Notes: a model not told the origin generated them from the letters alone. Shown: positions 8,696-17,138, numbered from the stretch's first letter. The stretch: DNA of 64,000 bases from Calothrix sp. PCC 7716 (GCF_019977735.1 NZ_AP025018.1:3658001-3722000); one strand, 5' to 3'. A program made the numbers and translations.

Positions 8696-9256
8696 ATGAC
8701 AAATAAAGATGTTATACATGCAATAGGAGTGTTTGCTAGTACTGAAAAAGTAGAGCAAGCAGTAAATGCACTTAAAGCTTCTAACTTTCCTATGGAGAAA
8801 GTTTCTGTTATTGCTAAAGATGTAGAAAAAGGTGAAAGTATTAGCGAAGCCAAATTAACTGACCAGATTGGTGAGCAAAATGTAAATACCACGGGAGCGG
8901 TAGGAGATACGCTCGCAGGAGCTACTTGGGGTAGTGTTTTAGTTGGGTTGAGTAGTCTGGCACTTCCCGGTTTAGGAGCTATTTTAGCAGCAGGGTCTGT
9001 GGGTGTAGCGTTAGTAGCTAGTATTGGAGGTGTTGCTGTAGGAGCAGCAGCAACTCAGAATTTAGTAAAAGCACTAGCTGATTTTGGTGTACCTGAAGAG
9101 CGCGCGAGAATTTATAGTGACCGTCTTCAACAGAGCAACTACATGCTTATAGTAGATGGTACAAAAGAAGAAATTGAGCGCGCAGAACCAATACTACGTG
9201 ACCTAAATATTGAATATTGGGGTATTTATGATTCGCTCCAAACTCAAAATGCATAA
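8696..9256 (+). CDS. General stress protein 17M-like (YflT type) protein
   Basis: The 186-residue protein starts with IGVFASTEKVEQAVNALKASNFPMEKVSVIAKD, the fold seen at the start of general stress protein 17M/YflT-like domains. A glycine/alanine-rich stretch follows (residues ~65-120: LPGLGAILAAGSVGVALVASIGGVAVGAAA), which may be membrane-associated, then a second alpha-beta half with FGVPEERARIYSDRLQQSNYMLIVDG. The molecular function of the family is not established; members are often stress-induced. The ATG at 8696 is supported by family alignment of the N-terminus. It stands alone. Confidence 0.7.
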   Translation: MTNKDVIHAIGVFASTEKVEQAVNALKASNFPMEKVSVIAKDVEKGESISEAKLTDQIGEQNVNTTGAVGDTLAGATWGSVLVGLSSLALPGLGAILAAGSVGVALVASIGGVAVGAAATQNLVKALADFGVPEERARIYSDRLQQSNYMLIVDGTKEEIERAEPILRDLNIEYWGIYDSLQTQNA

Positions 9257-9304
9257 GGTTCAAAGTAATCAAAATACATAGAAAAAAAATTGTTACAACC
9301 CTTG

Positions 9305-9505
9305 ATGACCAAGCGTATTTCAATTGCAGCAAAATTGGCAGATATGAAAGTAATACAAAATCTGCTAATTAGCAATGAGCAGCAATTTATCGAAGATTGT
9401 ACTGATGATGATATTCGTGGGCGCCTACAACACATGCAGCTAAAAGCAAACCGCAAGAACAAATGGCGCCTGCTAATTCTGAAACCGCGAGGTGAAAATT
9501 TCTAA
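9305..9505 (+). CDS. Small hypothetical protein
   Basis: I do not recognise this frame of ~66 residues (MTKRISIAAKLADMKVIQNLL...). It is basic, has no membrane segment, and ends in a 14-bp overlap with the start of the DoxX gene. No strong ribosome binding site precedes the ATG. The overlap favours a coupled pair, but composition alone does not prove that it is coding. Confidence 0.3.
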   Translation: MTKRISIAAKLADMKVIQNLLISNEQQFIEDCTDDDIRGRLQHMQLKANRKNKWRLLILKPRGENF

Positions 9506-9905
9506 TATGAGAAGGTACAAAACAGTCTTCCAAATTATACTCGCAATCGGAATGGTAGTAGTTGGTATTTTGCACTTTACTCATACAGGGGGGTTTGAGA
9601 AGATTATACCAGACTTTCTTCCCTACCATTTGCCATTGGTTTACGGTAGTGGATTTTTAGAAGTTTTGGCTGGCGTAGGGTTATTAATTCCTAGTGTCAG
9701 CCGTTTTGCTGCACGGTTTCTTGTTGTGTTTTATATTGTGATTTTTCCTGCTAATCTTTATCAAGCGCTTAATAACATTGAGGTTGCAGGATTACCACAT
9801 GACCCACCATTGATTTGGTTGCGGTTTCCTTTTCTAGCTTTAATAGTAACTTGGGCTTGGTGGTTTACCAGAGAAAATATAAATGAAGTATCACAAAACA
9901 ACTAA
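9492..9905 (+). CDS. DoxX family membrane protein
   Basis: The 137-residue protein has four predicted membrane helices: residues ~10-28 with the family-typical ILAIGMVVVGILHF, 45-65 (YGSGFLEVLAGVGLLI), 70-90 (FAARFLVVFYIVIFPANLYQAL), and 108-124. DoxX-like proteins are small quinone- or oxidoreductase-associated membrane proteins whose exact function is mostly unknown. The start could be GTG at 9492 or ATG at 9507 (MRRYKT). The gene is followed directly by a DUF72 stub, the remains of a former two-gene unit. Confidence 0.8.
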   Translation: MKISNMRRYKTVFQIILAIGMVVVGILHFTHTGGFEKIIPDFLPYHLPLVYGSGFLEVLAGVGLLIPSVSRFAARFLVVFYIVIFPANLYQALNNIEVAGLPHDPPLIWLRFPFLALIVTWAWWFTRENINEVSQNN

Positions 9906-9962
9906 ATGAGTAAGCTGCAAATTGGTACTAGTGGTTGGATTTATAATTTGATGAGATACTAA
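9906..9962 (+). pseudogene. 5' stub of a DUF72 family gene
   Basis: Directly after the DoxX stop codon an ATG opens an 18-codon frame, MSKLQIGTSGWIYNLMRY. IGTSGWxY is the diagnostic beginning of DUF72 proteins (~240 residues, TIM-barrel fold). The homology stops after IYN and a stop codon follows at once, so only the first ~14 codons survive. The rest was lost by deletion, and the Crp/Fnr gene now follows on the other strand. Confidence 0.7.
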
Positions 9963-9977
9963 ATATATGATACAAAT

Positions 9978-10676
9978 TTATGCTAAAAACTGGCTCAACT
10001 TCTGTAAGCGAGGAAGGTCTAGCAATTCAATTTGGGAACCATTGACCGCAATTAACCCTTCAGTACTTAAACGATAAAATGTTCTGGAAAGGGTTGCGGG
10101 AATTGTGCCCAAAGTTGCAGCAAGTTGGCTTTTTGTTAAATCTAACGTTACGATATTGACAGGAGTTGAGGATTTGTTACTCAAATTTAGCAAGTATGCA
10201 GCCAAACGTTGTGGCACATCCTTGAAAGATAGCTCTTCAATTACTCCAGCTAAATGTCGCGAATGCTGCGAAACACTTATTAGCATCTTGATAGCAATAT
10301 TAGGATATTGATGTAGCAAGTCCAGAAATATCATCCGTGGAAAAAAAATCAGTTCTGTTGCTTCTAAAGTTGCTGCTGAAGCTGGGTAGGGTTTACCATC
10401 TAATGCGGCAACTTCAGCAAAGTTTTCTCCAGGTTCAAAAATGTTGATAATCTGCTCTTTGCCAGTCGGCGCCATTTTAAAAACCTTAACCCGACCAATT
10501 TTTACCACAAAGAACCCTGTTGCTTTGCTTCCTTGATCGAAAATTAGTTCTCCTTTGTTAAATTTTTGTAACTGAGCAATTTGCACCAAGGGTATGAATT
10601 CTGATTGGGATAACCCTTGAAAAAGAAGGGTTGCCTCCAACCAACTGCTTAAATCAGATTCGTTTATCATTTCCAC
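9978..10676 (-). CDS. Crp/Fnr family transcription regulator, likely controlling the adjacent NO-detoxification genes
   Basis: The 232-residue protein has an N-terminal cyclic-nucleotide-type effector domain (residues ~15-130; GELIFDQGSKATGFFVVKIGRVKVFK, GENFAEVAALDGKPYPASAAT). A dimer helix follows, then a Crp-type helix-turn-helix (~170-215; KSQLAATLGTIPATLSRTFYRL) with a Ser-Arg in the recognition helix. It lacks the N-terminal cysteine cluster of oxygen-sensing FNR, like the DNR/NnrR-type regulators that respond to nitric oxide. It is divergent from a norB remnant and a hemoglobin gene. A perfect TTGAC-N4-GTCAA box lies between them, so NO-dependent control is the natural inference. The ligand cannot be read from the sequence. 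Confidence 0.85.
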   Translation of the reverse strand: MEMINESDLSSWLEATLLFQGLSQSEFIPLVQIAQLQKFNKGELIFDQGSKATGFFVVKIGRVKVFKMAPTGKEQIINIFEPGENFAEVAALDGKPYPASAATLEATELIFFPRMIFLDLLHQYPNIAIKMLISVSQHSRHLAGVIEELSFKDVPQRLAAYLLNLSNKSSTPVNIVTLDLTKSQLAATLGTIPATLSRTFYRLSTEGLIAVNGSQIELLDLPRLQKLSQFLA

Positions 10677-10837
10677 CTGATTATGTAAGTAAGTCGTTAT
10701 GCTATTTTACCATTTAACAATTTTTTAAAGAACTTTATTTTTTGTAAAATTAATAATATATAAAAACTATGGAGAGAATTATATTTTTTTATAATCCTTA
10801 AAATGTATCCAAAATTAATAATTTTTCAACGTATGTT

Positions 10838-10851
10838 TTGACTTAAGTCAA
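10838..10851. promoter_or_regulatory. FNR/DNR-type operator TTGACTTAAGTCAA
   Basis: This perfect 14-bp palindrome lies 74 bp before the norB start codon, in the intergenic region shared with the divergent Crp/Fnr gene. It fits the FNR/DNR half-site spacing TTGAx-N4-xTCAA. A site centred ~40 bp before a start of transcription, as such activators require, would put that start near 10885; the start site is inferred. Confidence 0.75.
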
Positions 10852-10925
10852 AGATTTTCAAGAATTGTTCGCCTATGCTTGACAGTATGGATGAAAACTG
10901 ATGAAGCACATACTGAAACTACAAG

Positions 10926-11879
10926 ATGGCAAATCCAACCTTTGATGTAACGGGAACTAGGCAGGAGCGCACTCGGCAATTCAGTCTTCCTGCTTGGCTT
11001 GTGTTGATTTGTATTATCACCTTTACTGTTTTAATTTCGGCAGGCGCCGCCATTTATAAAAATGCACCACCGATCCCAAATGCAATTGTATCATCACAGC
11101 AAGAGATTATTCTGACCCAGGAAAACATTCAATCTGGACAGGAAACTTATTTAGCGAGAGGTGGGCAACACATTGGCAGTGTTTGGGGACATGGTAGTTA
11201 TCTGGCGCCTGACTGGACGGCGGATGTGTTGCACCGTTGGGGTTTAGCGACGGCTGGTGTGTTGTATAATTCCGATACAAACTTTAGTCAGGCAAATTTG
11301 GAAGCCCTTCCTCCTGTTGAGCGCGCGACGTTACAAATGAAAGTACAGCAGGAATTTAAGACCAATCGCTACGATTCAGATACAGGAACCCTTACCTTGA
11401 CCACAGCCCAAACTCAGGGATTACAAAAAGTCTTTGACGATTACCAAATCTTGCTCTCTCAAGGGTCACGTGTACATTCAATTCCTAGTGGTTGGTTTAC
11501 TAATCAAACACAAATACGGGATGTAACGGCTTTCTTTACCTGGACAGCATGGGCAGCATCGGCGAACCGTCCCAATTCACCTTTTTCTTACACGGCAAAC
11601 TTTCCTCATGATGACCTCATTGGCAACCAAGCTCCGGCTCAGTTTGTGATTTGGTCGATTGTGTCGGTAGTAATTTTAATTGCGGCAATTGCACTTTTTC
11701 TATTCGTATATCTAACCCAAGAGGATAGCGAAGAAGTTCAAACAGTTAATAATCGTCCTGCGATTCGTATTGCCACTCCTAGCCAAAAAGTTACCACCCT
11801 ATTCTTTGGTGTAGCTATGGCACTGTTTTTTGTGCAAATTTTGATAGAAAAGCCAATCCAAACAACTTCCATTCAATAA
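10926..11879 (+). pseudogene. norB: Quinol-dependent nitric oxide reductase, catalytic part deleted
   Basis: The 317-residue frame equals the N-terminus of single-subunit qNor: a membrane helix at ~25-45, then the periplasmic cytochrome-c-like domain with QETYLARGGQHIGSVWGHGSYLAPDWTADVLHRW and FFTWTAWAASANRP. A second helix (~237-260) and the beginning of the next (TTLFFGVAMALFFVQIL) follow. Full qNor has ~750 residues and carries its heme and FeB histidines in the following helices; all are missing. The protein ends abruptly in IEKPIQTTSIQ, perhaps the original C-terminal tail joined by an internal deletion. The hemoglobin gene follows after 11 bp with a good ribosome binding site. The product cannot reduce NO. 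Confidence 0.8.
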
Positions 11880-11890
11880 TCAGGAGAATT

Positions 11891-12265
11891 ATGACAACTT
11901 TATTTGAAAAACTCGGTGGCGCCACTGCTGTTGACTTAGCCGTTGACAAATTCTATGAAAAAGTTTTAAAAGACGACCGCATCAAGCACTTTTTTGCTGA
12001 TGTAAATATGGTAAAGCAACGGGCACATCAGAAAGCTTTTCTAACCTATGCCTTTGGTGGAACAGATAAATATGACGGTCGCTATATGCGGGAAGCCCAC
12101 AAAGAACTAGTAGAAACGCGGGGTTTAAACAGCGAACATTTTGATGCAGTTGCAGAAGATTTAATGGAAACCTTAAAAGAAATGGGGGTTTCTCAAGATT
12201 TACTTGCAGAAGTTGCTGCGGTTGCTGCTGCACCTCAACATAAGAAAGATGTCTTAAACCAATAG
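11891..12265 (+). CDS. glbN: Truncated hemoglobin (group I, GlbN type)
   Basis: This 124-residue 2-on-2 globin begins TTLFEKLGGATAVDLAVDKFYEKVL. KRAHQKAFLTYAFGG-like residues cover the E helix, and the proximal heme histidine lies in YMREAHKELV. Such globins bind oxygen and nitric oxide and in cyanobacteria protect against reactive nitrogen or support respiration under low oxygen. The gene lies 11 bp after the norB remnant with an AGGAG box before the ATG. It is therefore probably driven by the same FNR/DNR-box promoter and may be the only working effector left in this module. The assignment is firm. Confidence 0.93.
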   Translation: MTTLFEKLGGATAVDLAVDKFYEKVLKDDRIKHFFADVNMVKQRAHQKAFLTYAFGGTDKYDGRYMREAHKELVETRGLNSEHFDAVAEDLMETLKEMGVSQDLLAEVAAVAAAPQHKKDVLNQ

Positions 12266-12277
12266 AACTCATTGGAA

Positions 12278-12316
12278 AATGCTCCGGGTTATACTTAAAT
12301 TTACCTCTGGAGCATT
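12278..12316 (+). terminator. Hairpin after glbN
   Basis: AATGCTCC (12278-12285) pairs with GGAGCATT (12309-12316), and ATTT follows. The position 12 bp after the stop codon fits a transcript end. A second stem, AACCTGCT/AGCAGGTT at 12321-12344, overlaps the 3' end of the convergent gene. Confidence 0.5.
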
Positions 12317-12327
12317 ATTTAACCTGC

Positions 12328-12564
12328 TCAAACCAAAGCAGGTTGGGGCTTTAATTCACAAACTTTTACTTCTCGACGGGACACAATCCGTAATTCATGG
12401 GGATAACGTGGACGCGGACTATTCACTAACCAGATTGGAGGCACCATCATAGCTTCATAGTAATCAATCCGATACAAAACTCCCGGTTCGTTTGTGAGTT
12501 CTACAATAGTCCCCGGTAAATACTCAAACATTTCATCCCAATCAACAGATAACTCAGTGTTCAT
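12328..12564 (-). CDS. Small conserved-looking hypothetical protein
   Basis: This is a 78-residue acidic protein (MNTELSVDWDEMFEYLPGTIVELTNEPGVLYRIDYYEAMMVPPIWLVNS...). The pattern PGTIVELTNEPGVLYRI resembles small SH3-like beta-barrel proteins common in cyanobacteria, but I cannot name a family. It may be co-transcribed with the hypothetical gene that starts at 12874. Its stop lies in the hairpin region after glbN. Confidence 0.5.
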   Translation of the reverse strand: MNTELSVDWDEMFEYLPGTIVELTNEPGVLYRIDYYEAMMVPPIWLVNSPRPRYPHELRIVSRREVKVCELKPQPALV

Positions 12565-12625
12565 ATCACTCTACCATTTCAATACCATTCAAAGAATAAA
12601 TGTCCCCTATGAACGCACCCGACCA

Positions 12626-12874
12626 TTAACAATAAAAATGGCTTCTATCGAGAATAACTTCACCATAGTCTGGTACCCAAGCAACCCAAGTGTCTGGGGA
12701 TTCTTGACAGAGCAATTTAGCTTCATCAAATGCATACTCACTAGGCGCCAGCAATAGTTTAACCCAGGTATCGCGAGTATAGGTGATGTGGCAAACCGGG
12801 TTCCAACCTGAAACTATCGCTCGAACGAGGGCGGGTGTTGGTGAGCAAACTGAATAAGTTGTTTGAAGGGACAT
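12626..12874 (-). CDS. Small hypothetical protein
   Basis: I prefer the ATG at 12874 (MSLQTTYSV) over the upstream start at 12919, because an AAGG-type ribosome binding site lies just before it. The product is ~82 residues with evenly spaced tryptophans and an acidic middle (APSEYAFDEAKLLCQESPDTWVAWVPDYGEVIL). The function is unknown. It precedes the 78-residue gene on the same strand by ~60 bp. Confidence 0.45.
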   Translation of the reverse strand: MSLQTTYSVCSPTPALVRAIVSGWNPVCHITYTRDTWVKLLLAPSEYAFDEAKLLCQESPDTWVAWVPDYGEVILDRSHFYC

Positions 12875-13049
12875 TACCTTGCTCCATTTAAACTTGTGAA
12901 AGCACTTCCCCTTAACCAAAGTAGAGAGAAGTAATTGAAATAATTTCTGTATTCATTTTTACAAAATGTTGGGCTAATGCCTTAATTACAGTGGAAAAGT
13001 TAACAAATCTTGACAATACTAATTATCAGGTATCAAAAAATACCTTAAA

Positions 13050-14156
13050 TTAAGTATGAGATTTTAAATTAGCTTTATGCAAATTTAACCCAGCCCATAA
13101 ACCAACGCGGATTCCATCATAAGCTTGTTGAATATATTTGATTAAAGTAGAATTAGGAAGACGATGGGTGAATTTAAGACAAATAATTCTTAAAAAACAG
13201 CGATAGGTTAAAAGTAAAGCTAAACGGATAAAAAATATTGGACATGGTACTTTTTTAAATCCATGTTTAAAAGCAAAGTAAGCTGTATTTTTTGCTAATG
13301 AATACCAGCAAGTAAGATGTTTTTGGTCAACCCGATTATGACTTGGTTGAGAAAAATGATATACAGTTACATCAGCATAATGGACTTGATATCCTGCTTG
13401 AATTAAGCGCAAACAAACATCGGTTTCATCTAAAAAGTAATCCAAAAACTCATCGTAACCATTGATTTTCTCAAGTGAATCTTTTCTAAAAGATGAATTT
13501 GTCCCGATTAGAGCGTTATACCAAAAGCCATTAGCACGATTATAATTAATATAATTATTAGGACGGAGTGCAATCGTTTCACTCAAAACATTAGTAATAC
13601 CACGGCAAAATTGTAAGGGAGAATTAGGACGACTTAAGTCTCGAACTGTACCACCCACAGCAGCACACTTGTCTCCATATTCTGAGTATTTAAGTACTAA
13701 TTCGTCTAACCATTGAGAGGGAACAATTGTATTATCATCACAGAAAGCAACAATCGTACCTAATGCCATCTTAACTCCCATATTTCGAGAGTAACTAATG
13801 TTTTTAGGCTCAATTTTAGCATAATGAAGTTTGAAGCTATTCTTACTCAACCAAGTATTGACAATTTGAGTCGTCTCTGTATTTAATGAGGAATCAATCA
13901 CAATTACTTCAAAGTTTTTGTAACTAAGCATTTCCAGTGATTTAATAGCTCTTTCTAGGAGAGAAGGGCGATTATCTGTACAAATTACAATCGAAACCAG
14001 AGGAAATATTTTAGTAGATATTGCTTGTTGTGTATGTGAGGAGTTTAACTTTCGAGTTTGCCAGTATATGTGCCACATTTCGCTAATAGTTTGGCTTATA
14101 GCCGTCAGGAGAGTCAAAAAATTAATTAATACAATTTTAATATTAGAATTCTTCAC
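13050..14156 (-). CDS. Glycosyltransferase family 2
   Basis: The 368-residue protein starts with a hydrophobic segment (residues ~5-25), followed by a GT-A fold: PLVSIVICTDNRPSLLERAI, FEVIVIDSS, YSRNMGVKMALGTIVAFCDDN and a DETDVCLRLIQAGY block. The usual DxD metal-binding motif appears as CDDN. Family 2 transferases add sugars from nucleotide donors to glycans or lipids. A second hydrophobic stretch near residues 305-320 may anchor the protein. No partner gene lies next to it and the acceptor is unknown. Confidence 0.85.
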   Translation of the reverse strand: MKNSNIKIVLINFLTLLTAISQTISEMWHIYWQTRKLNSSHTQQAISTKIFPLVSIVICTDNRPSLLERAIKSLEMLSYKNFEVIVIDSSLNTETTQIVNTWLSKNSFKLHYAKIEPKNISYSRNMGVKMALGTIVAFCDDNTIVPSQWLDELVLKYSEYGDKCAAVGGTVRDLSRPNSPLQFCRGITNVLSETIALRPNNYINYNRANGFWYNALIGTNSSFRKDSLEKINGYDEFLDYFLDETDVCLRLIQAGYQVHYADVTVYHFSQPSHNRVDQKHLTCWYSLAKNTAYFAFKHGFKKVPCPIFFIRLALLLTYRCFLRIICLKFTHRLPNSTLIKYIQQAYDGIRVGLWAGLNLHKANLKSHT

Positions 14157-14629
14157 TCATTGGATAGAGATTAATCTGCTAGCTCTATCTAAAGTTTGAG
14201 TAAATTATTAAATTAATCGGTTTTAAAATATACAATTATATAACACCCTATTTTAGATCTACTTACGATTCTAAAAAGTAGCGGCTTATGCATGAATTAT
14301 TCTTGTAAATGCAAATACAAACTATTGTAATATTTCCTAAACTTAGCTAAACGTATCGGTTCATTTTTACCCTGTAATGTTGAAAAGCACTCTTTACTTA
14401 TCCAAAACGCGAATATTGTTTTCCTGTATACATAGTTTCTTAAAGGGAAATCATACTTACGATTGCTAGCGGTTAAAACTATAGACAGGGCATAGTTGTA
14501 TCTAGGGAAATTACTATCGAGATATCAAATAAATGTTGAGATTTGTTTAGGAGTATTGTTAATTGTTTCCTTCCTTAATAAAAACACTGAGGAGTTGCAA
14601 ATTATCTCTGTAACGTATCGTTATAAGTT
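14157..14629. other. Intergenic region upstream of the first DUF1257-locus copy
   Basis: This AT-rich stretch between divergent genes contains no coding sequence I can support. Its notable part is 14418-14503, which matches 15481-15566. Confidence 0.5.
14418..14503 (+). repeat. Upstream repeat, copy 1
   Basis: About 86 bp aligned with 15481-15566 at roughly 70 percent identity by eye. Best conserved are CTGTATACAT, AAATCATnCTTA and AGACAGGGCAT. Both copies lie upstream of a small membrane-protein gene on the same strand, so they probably contain a promoter. Confidence 0.7.
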
Positions 14630-14965
14630 ATGCCGGAACTACTTTGTCCCCTAATTGAGGCTTTTGTTTCACGCCCTGTTACCGCTCCTCTTAGTTTTGT
14701 CACTATTTGTGCATTAATTTTTCTAATGTTGCGGTCTATGTGGGTGTCTGCTCGCATTGGAATTGCCCATGTGAAGCGTTTGCATCAAATTCCTTGTCCA
14801 AACTGTCAATTTTTCACAGACGACTTTCGTCTCAAATGTACTTTACACCCTACTTATGCTCTCACTGAAGAAGCAATCAATTGTTGTGATTTTTGTTTCA
14901 TCAATACAACTGTCCAAAATAGAAAACTGAATTCTCCAGTTTATCGAAGAGTCGAATCAAGTTAA
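14630..14965 (+). CDS. Small membrane protein with cysteine pairs
   Basis: This 111-residue protein has one membrane helix (residues ~20-37) followed by a soluble domain with CPNC, a single Cys, and a C-x2-C pair (CCDFC), a pattern that could bind zinc or an iron-sulfur cluster. I do not recognise a named family. It precedes the DUF1257 gene by 48 bp on the same strand and probably shares its transcript. Confidence 0.6.
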   Translation: MPELLCPLIEAFVSRPVTAPLSFVTICALIFLMLRSMWVSARIGIAHVKRLHQIPCPNCQFFTDDFRLKCTLHPTYALTEEAINCCDFCFINTTVQNRKLNSPVYRRVESS

Positions 14966-15013
14966 ATCTTTAACCTTTGCCGTTTTCTCACACTTTTTAA
15001 GGAGTAAATAACC

Positions 15014-15367
15014 GTGTCTCATTTTCGTAGTTTTCCTACCAAACTAACCGATTCCGAAATTCTCTTGACTAGCCTACGTGACTTGGGCATCCATGCTATT
15101 ACAGACAGTACTGTTCGTGGTGTCAACGGTCAACGAATTCGAGCAGATATTGTTGCTGTTCTTGAAGGTGAATGTGACATTGGCTGGTCACGTAATGTCG
15201 ATGGAAGTTTTGACTTTATTGCTGACGTGCCGGGTGTTGCAATAAAACACAACCAGCCTCAAATGATTAATTCAATTAATCAGAAGTACGCAGTTAATAA
15301 GACCTTAAGCCAACTCAAGCAACCTGGTTTACAAAATGCCAACATTAAATTAGTTGTGCAAAATTAG
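15014..15367 (+). CDS. DUF1257 (Ycf35-like) protein
   Basis: The 117-residue protein begins MSHFRSF and continues with LGIHAITDSTVRGVNGQRIRADIVAVL, the characteristic pattern of DUF1257/Ycf35 proteins of cyanobacteria and plastids. The function of the family is not established. The start is GTG at 15014, with AAGGAG upstream at ~14999-15004. Its 3' end is partly duplicated as a degenerate relic at 16024-16100, together with an upstream-region duplication, pointing to a tandem duplication of the locus. Confidence 0.75.
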   Translation: MSHFRSFPTKLTDSEILLTSLRDLGIHAITDSTVRGVNGQRIRADIVAVLEGECDIGWSRNVDGSFDFIADVPGVAIKHNQPQMINSINQKYAVNKTLSQLKQPGLQNANIKLVVQN

Positions 15368-15480
15368 TCATGTTCAGCCAATATTTTCTGTGATTTCCTT
15401 ATAATTTATCTCACACCAATTGTTACAGCATGGTGTAAGATAATTTTTTGTGAGCCAAAATTCAGTTAATCACGTGAATT

Positions 15481-15566
15481 GTTTCTCTGTATACATCACT
15501 TATTAACGGAGAATCATCCTTATGAATGTTAGTAGTTAGAACTAAAGACAGGGCATTGTTATATCA
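15481..15566 (+). repeat. Upstream repeat, copy 2
   Basis: Second copy of the 14418-14503 sequence, ending 62 bp before the ATG of the next small membrane protein. Confidence 0.7.
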
Positions 15567-15627
15567 ACTAAACGAATTGAGGCGCCAGTTACAGTTAACT
15601 ATTTTAGTCTAAGAATACATACAATAT

Positions 15628-16011
15628 ATGCAAGAAATCCAAGACTTGTTTTTATTTAGATTCTCGCAACCACCCTACTTTCTACTTGTGATTGGTTTAC
15701 TAATTAGCTTGAGTTGTGCATTACCATTTGCTTTAATACTGCGACAACTAATTGAATATTGGAATGAATACCATTCTCAAGAAGCTTTTACCAGATGGAG
15801 AAAGATACAACTGTTAACTCCCTTTACTGGAACGCTGGTTGGAGTTTGTATCGCTTTTGCTTCAACATTAGAGATTTTCGGTTTTGCAACAGTTGCTTCT
15901 TATCTGGTTGCTTTGTTAGCGACATCTGTAGTTGGCGTATTAGTTTGGTTGCAAATCGGTAGAATTTTAAGTAAAAATCTACTGCGTGCATATTTATCTG
16001 AGTCAAAATAA
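15628..16011 (+). CDS. Hypothetical membrane protein
   Basis: The 127-residue protein has three likely membrane helices: residues ~15-37, ~70-92 and ~93-113. A charged loop between the first two contains EYWNEYHSQEAFTRWRKI. I do not recognise a family. It occupies the position that the 111-residue protein holds in the first copy of the locus, between the upstream repeat and a DUF1257 relic, but the two proteins show no clear similarity. Confidence 0.55.
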   Translation: MQEIQDLFLFRFSQPPYFLLVIGLLISLSCALPFALILRQLIEYWNEYHSQEAFTRWRKIQLLTPFTGTLVGVCIAFASTLEIFGFATVASYLVALLATSVVGVLVWLQIGRILSKNLLRAYLSESK

Positions 16012-16023
16012 TTGTTTCCTCAA

Positions 16024-16100
16024 AAATAAAACATAATCAGGCTCAACTAATTAATTCAATCAATCAGAAGTTAGTGCAAAATGCAAATTTGGTTGTCCTG
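16024..16100 (+). pseudogene. Relic of a DUF1257 3' end
   Basis: Positions 16024-16073 match 15240-15288 inside the DUF1257 gene, including TTAATTCAAT and AATCAGAAG blocks. After a deletion, 16074-16090 resembles the last codons (gtgcaaaatgc). No open frame remains. Confidence 0.65.
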
Positions 16101-16345
16101 CTTACATAAAATAAGATAACTGGACAAGCTGCACGAACAACACTAGATTATTGTTACCAAAAGTAAACTTGTTTCAAGCAATGCTTCTTCATGCGCCTAT
16201 GTGGGTGTAAAAGAACCAAGCGGCGTCTAAATTTATTGCCGAAGTTTATGTTATGGAGGCGCCATCAGGAGTGAAGCGCATGGCTTCTTGTAATTAACTT
16301 TCTTTATCCCGGTAACATTTCTATTGATACTATTGCCTTGGAATT

Positions 16346-16543
16346 TCACATTATCGAGTTGATTTCTGTTTCATGTAGTAGGAGCCAAGTTTCAGCTCCT
16401 ATTCTACCCATCGGTGGTTCTGGTTGCATGGGCATTGCAACAGTGTAAGTCCATATACCTGATTCAAGGTTGACTTTTACAACTACTCCTGTACCCCCAA
16501 CAAATTCTACCAGTTGATTTGTACTAAATTTATGTGGCGCCAT
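16346..16543 (-). CDS. Small hypothetical protein, translationally coupled to upstream gene
   Basis: About 65 residues starting MAPHKFSTNQLVEFVGGTGVVVKVN. I prefer the ATG at 16543 because GGAG lies 8 bases before it, inside the end of the upstream gene. It looks like a small beta-barrel (VEFVGGTGVVVKVNLESGIWTYTVAMP). The function is unknown. The upstream gene stops at 16546, 2 bp before this start, which supports translation of both from one transcript. Confidence 0.6.
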   Translation of the reverse strand: MAPHKFSTNQLVEFVGGTGVVVKVNLESGIWTYTVAMPMQPEPPMGRIGAETWLLLHETEINSIM

Positions 16544-16545
16544 TG

Positions 16546-16752
16546 CTATTTCTCCGGTTTTAAATATAGCCAACTTACAAAAAAGAATAAAGCTGTAAAC
16601 AACTGTGTTAAATCTATAGCTGATAAATAACTATCTGAAAACGAAGCGATAGTTCTATCTGTTATACCAAAGACCCAAGAGCCAGTTCCTAATAGCCATA
16701 TATTCTTTTTGAATGCGGCTACAAATTCTAAGGGTAAAGCTTGTTTATTCAT
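16546..16752 (-). CDS. Small hypothetical membrane protein
   Basis: About 68 residues starting MNKQALPLEFVAAFKKNIWLLG. A C-terminal helix (LTQLFTALFFFVSWLYL) is likely membrane-embedded and an earlier hydrophobic stretch is possible. Its last codons contain the ribosome binding site of the next gene. No family is recognised. The close coupling is the main support for its being real. Confidence 0.5.
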   Translation of the reverse strand: MNKQALPLEFVAAFKKNIWLLGTGSWVFGITDRTIASFSDSYLSAIDLTQLFTALFFFVSWLYLKPEK

Positions 16753-17138
16753 AAGTACGTCGAACAAGATAACTGAAAGTCAAAATTACTTTTTATGAGT
16801 TTTAATACTCTTGAAAAAGCATTAATTAAATTTGACAATTTAATAATAATCATTCGTCACACTAGTTGTTGCCTGTCTATGGTTTTAAATGATGAGTATC
16901 TGAAGTATGACGTGCGCGTTGATAAAAAACACATTTAAATGTATTTTTCAATACAAATATGATGAAAATACAAAATAAATAATAGCTATTGATGCCTACT
17001 CGTTGCCATACGCATTTCATGAGCGCACAAGTTGAGTGCGTGGGCAATAAATAATAACTATATAGAAGCGTGCGGATTGCGCGCGAACTTTGGGTGTAGT
17101 TTAATAAAAGTAATCCCATTTGAACAAAACACTTACCC
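16753..17138. other. Intergenic region before the two-component system
   Basis: About 385 bp between divergent transcription units. A TTGACA is seen at ~16834, but no clear -10 box pairs with it. No RNA or coding sequence was recognised. Confidence 0.4.
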
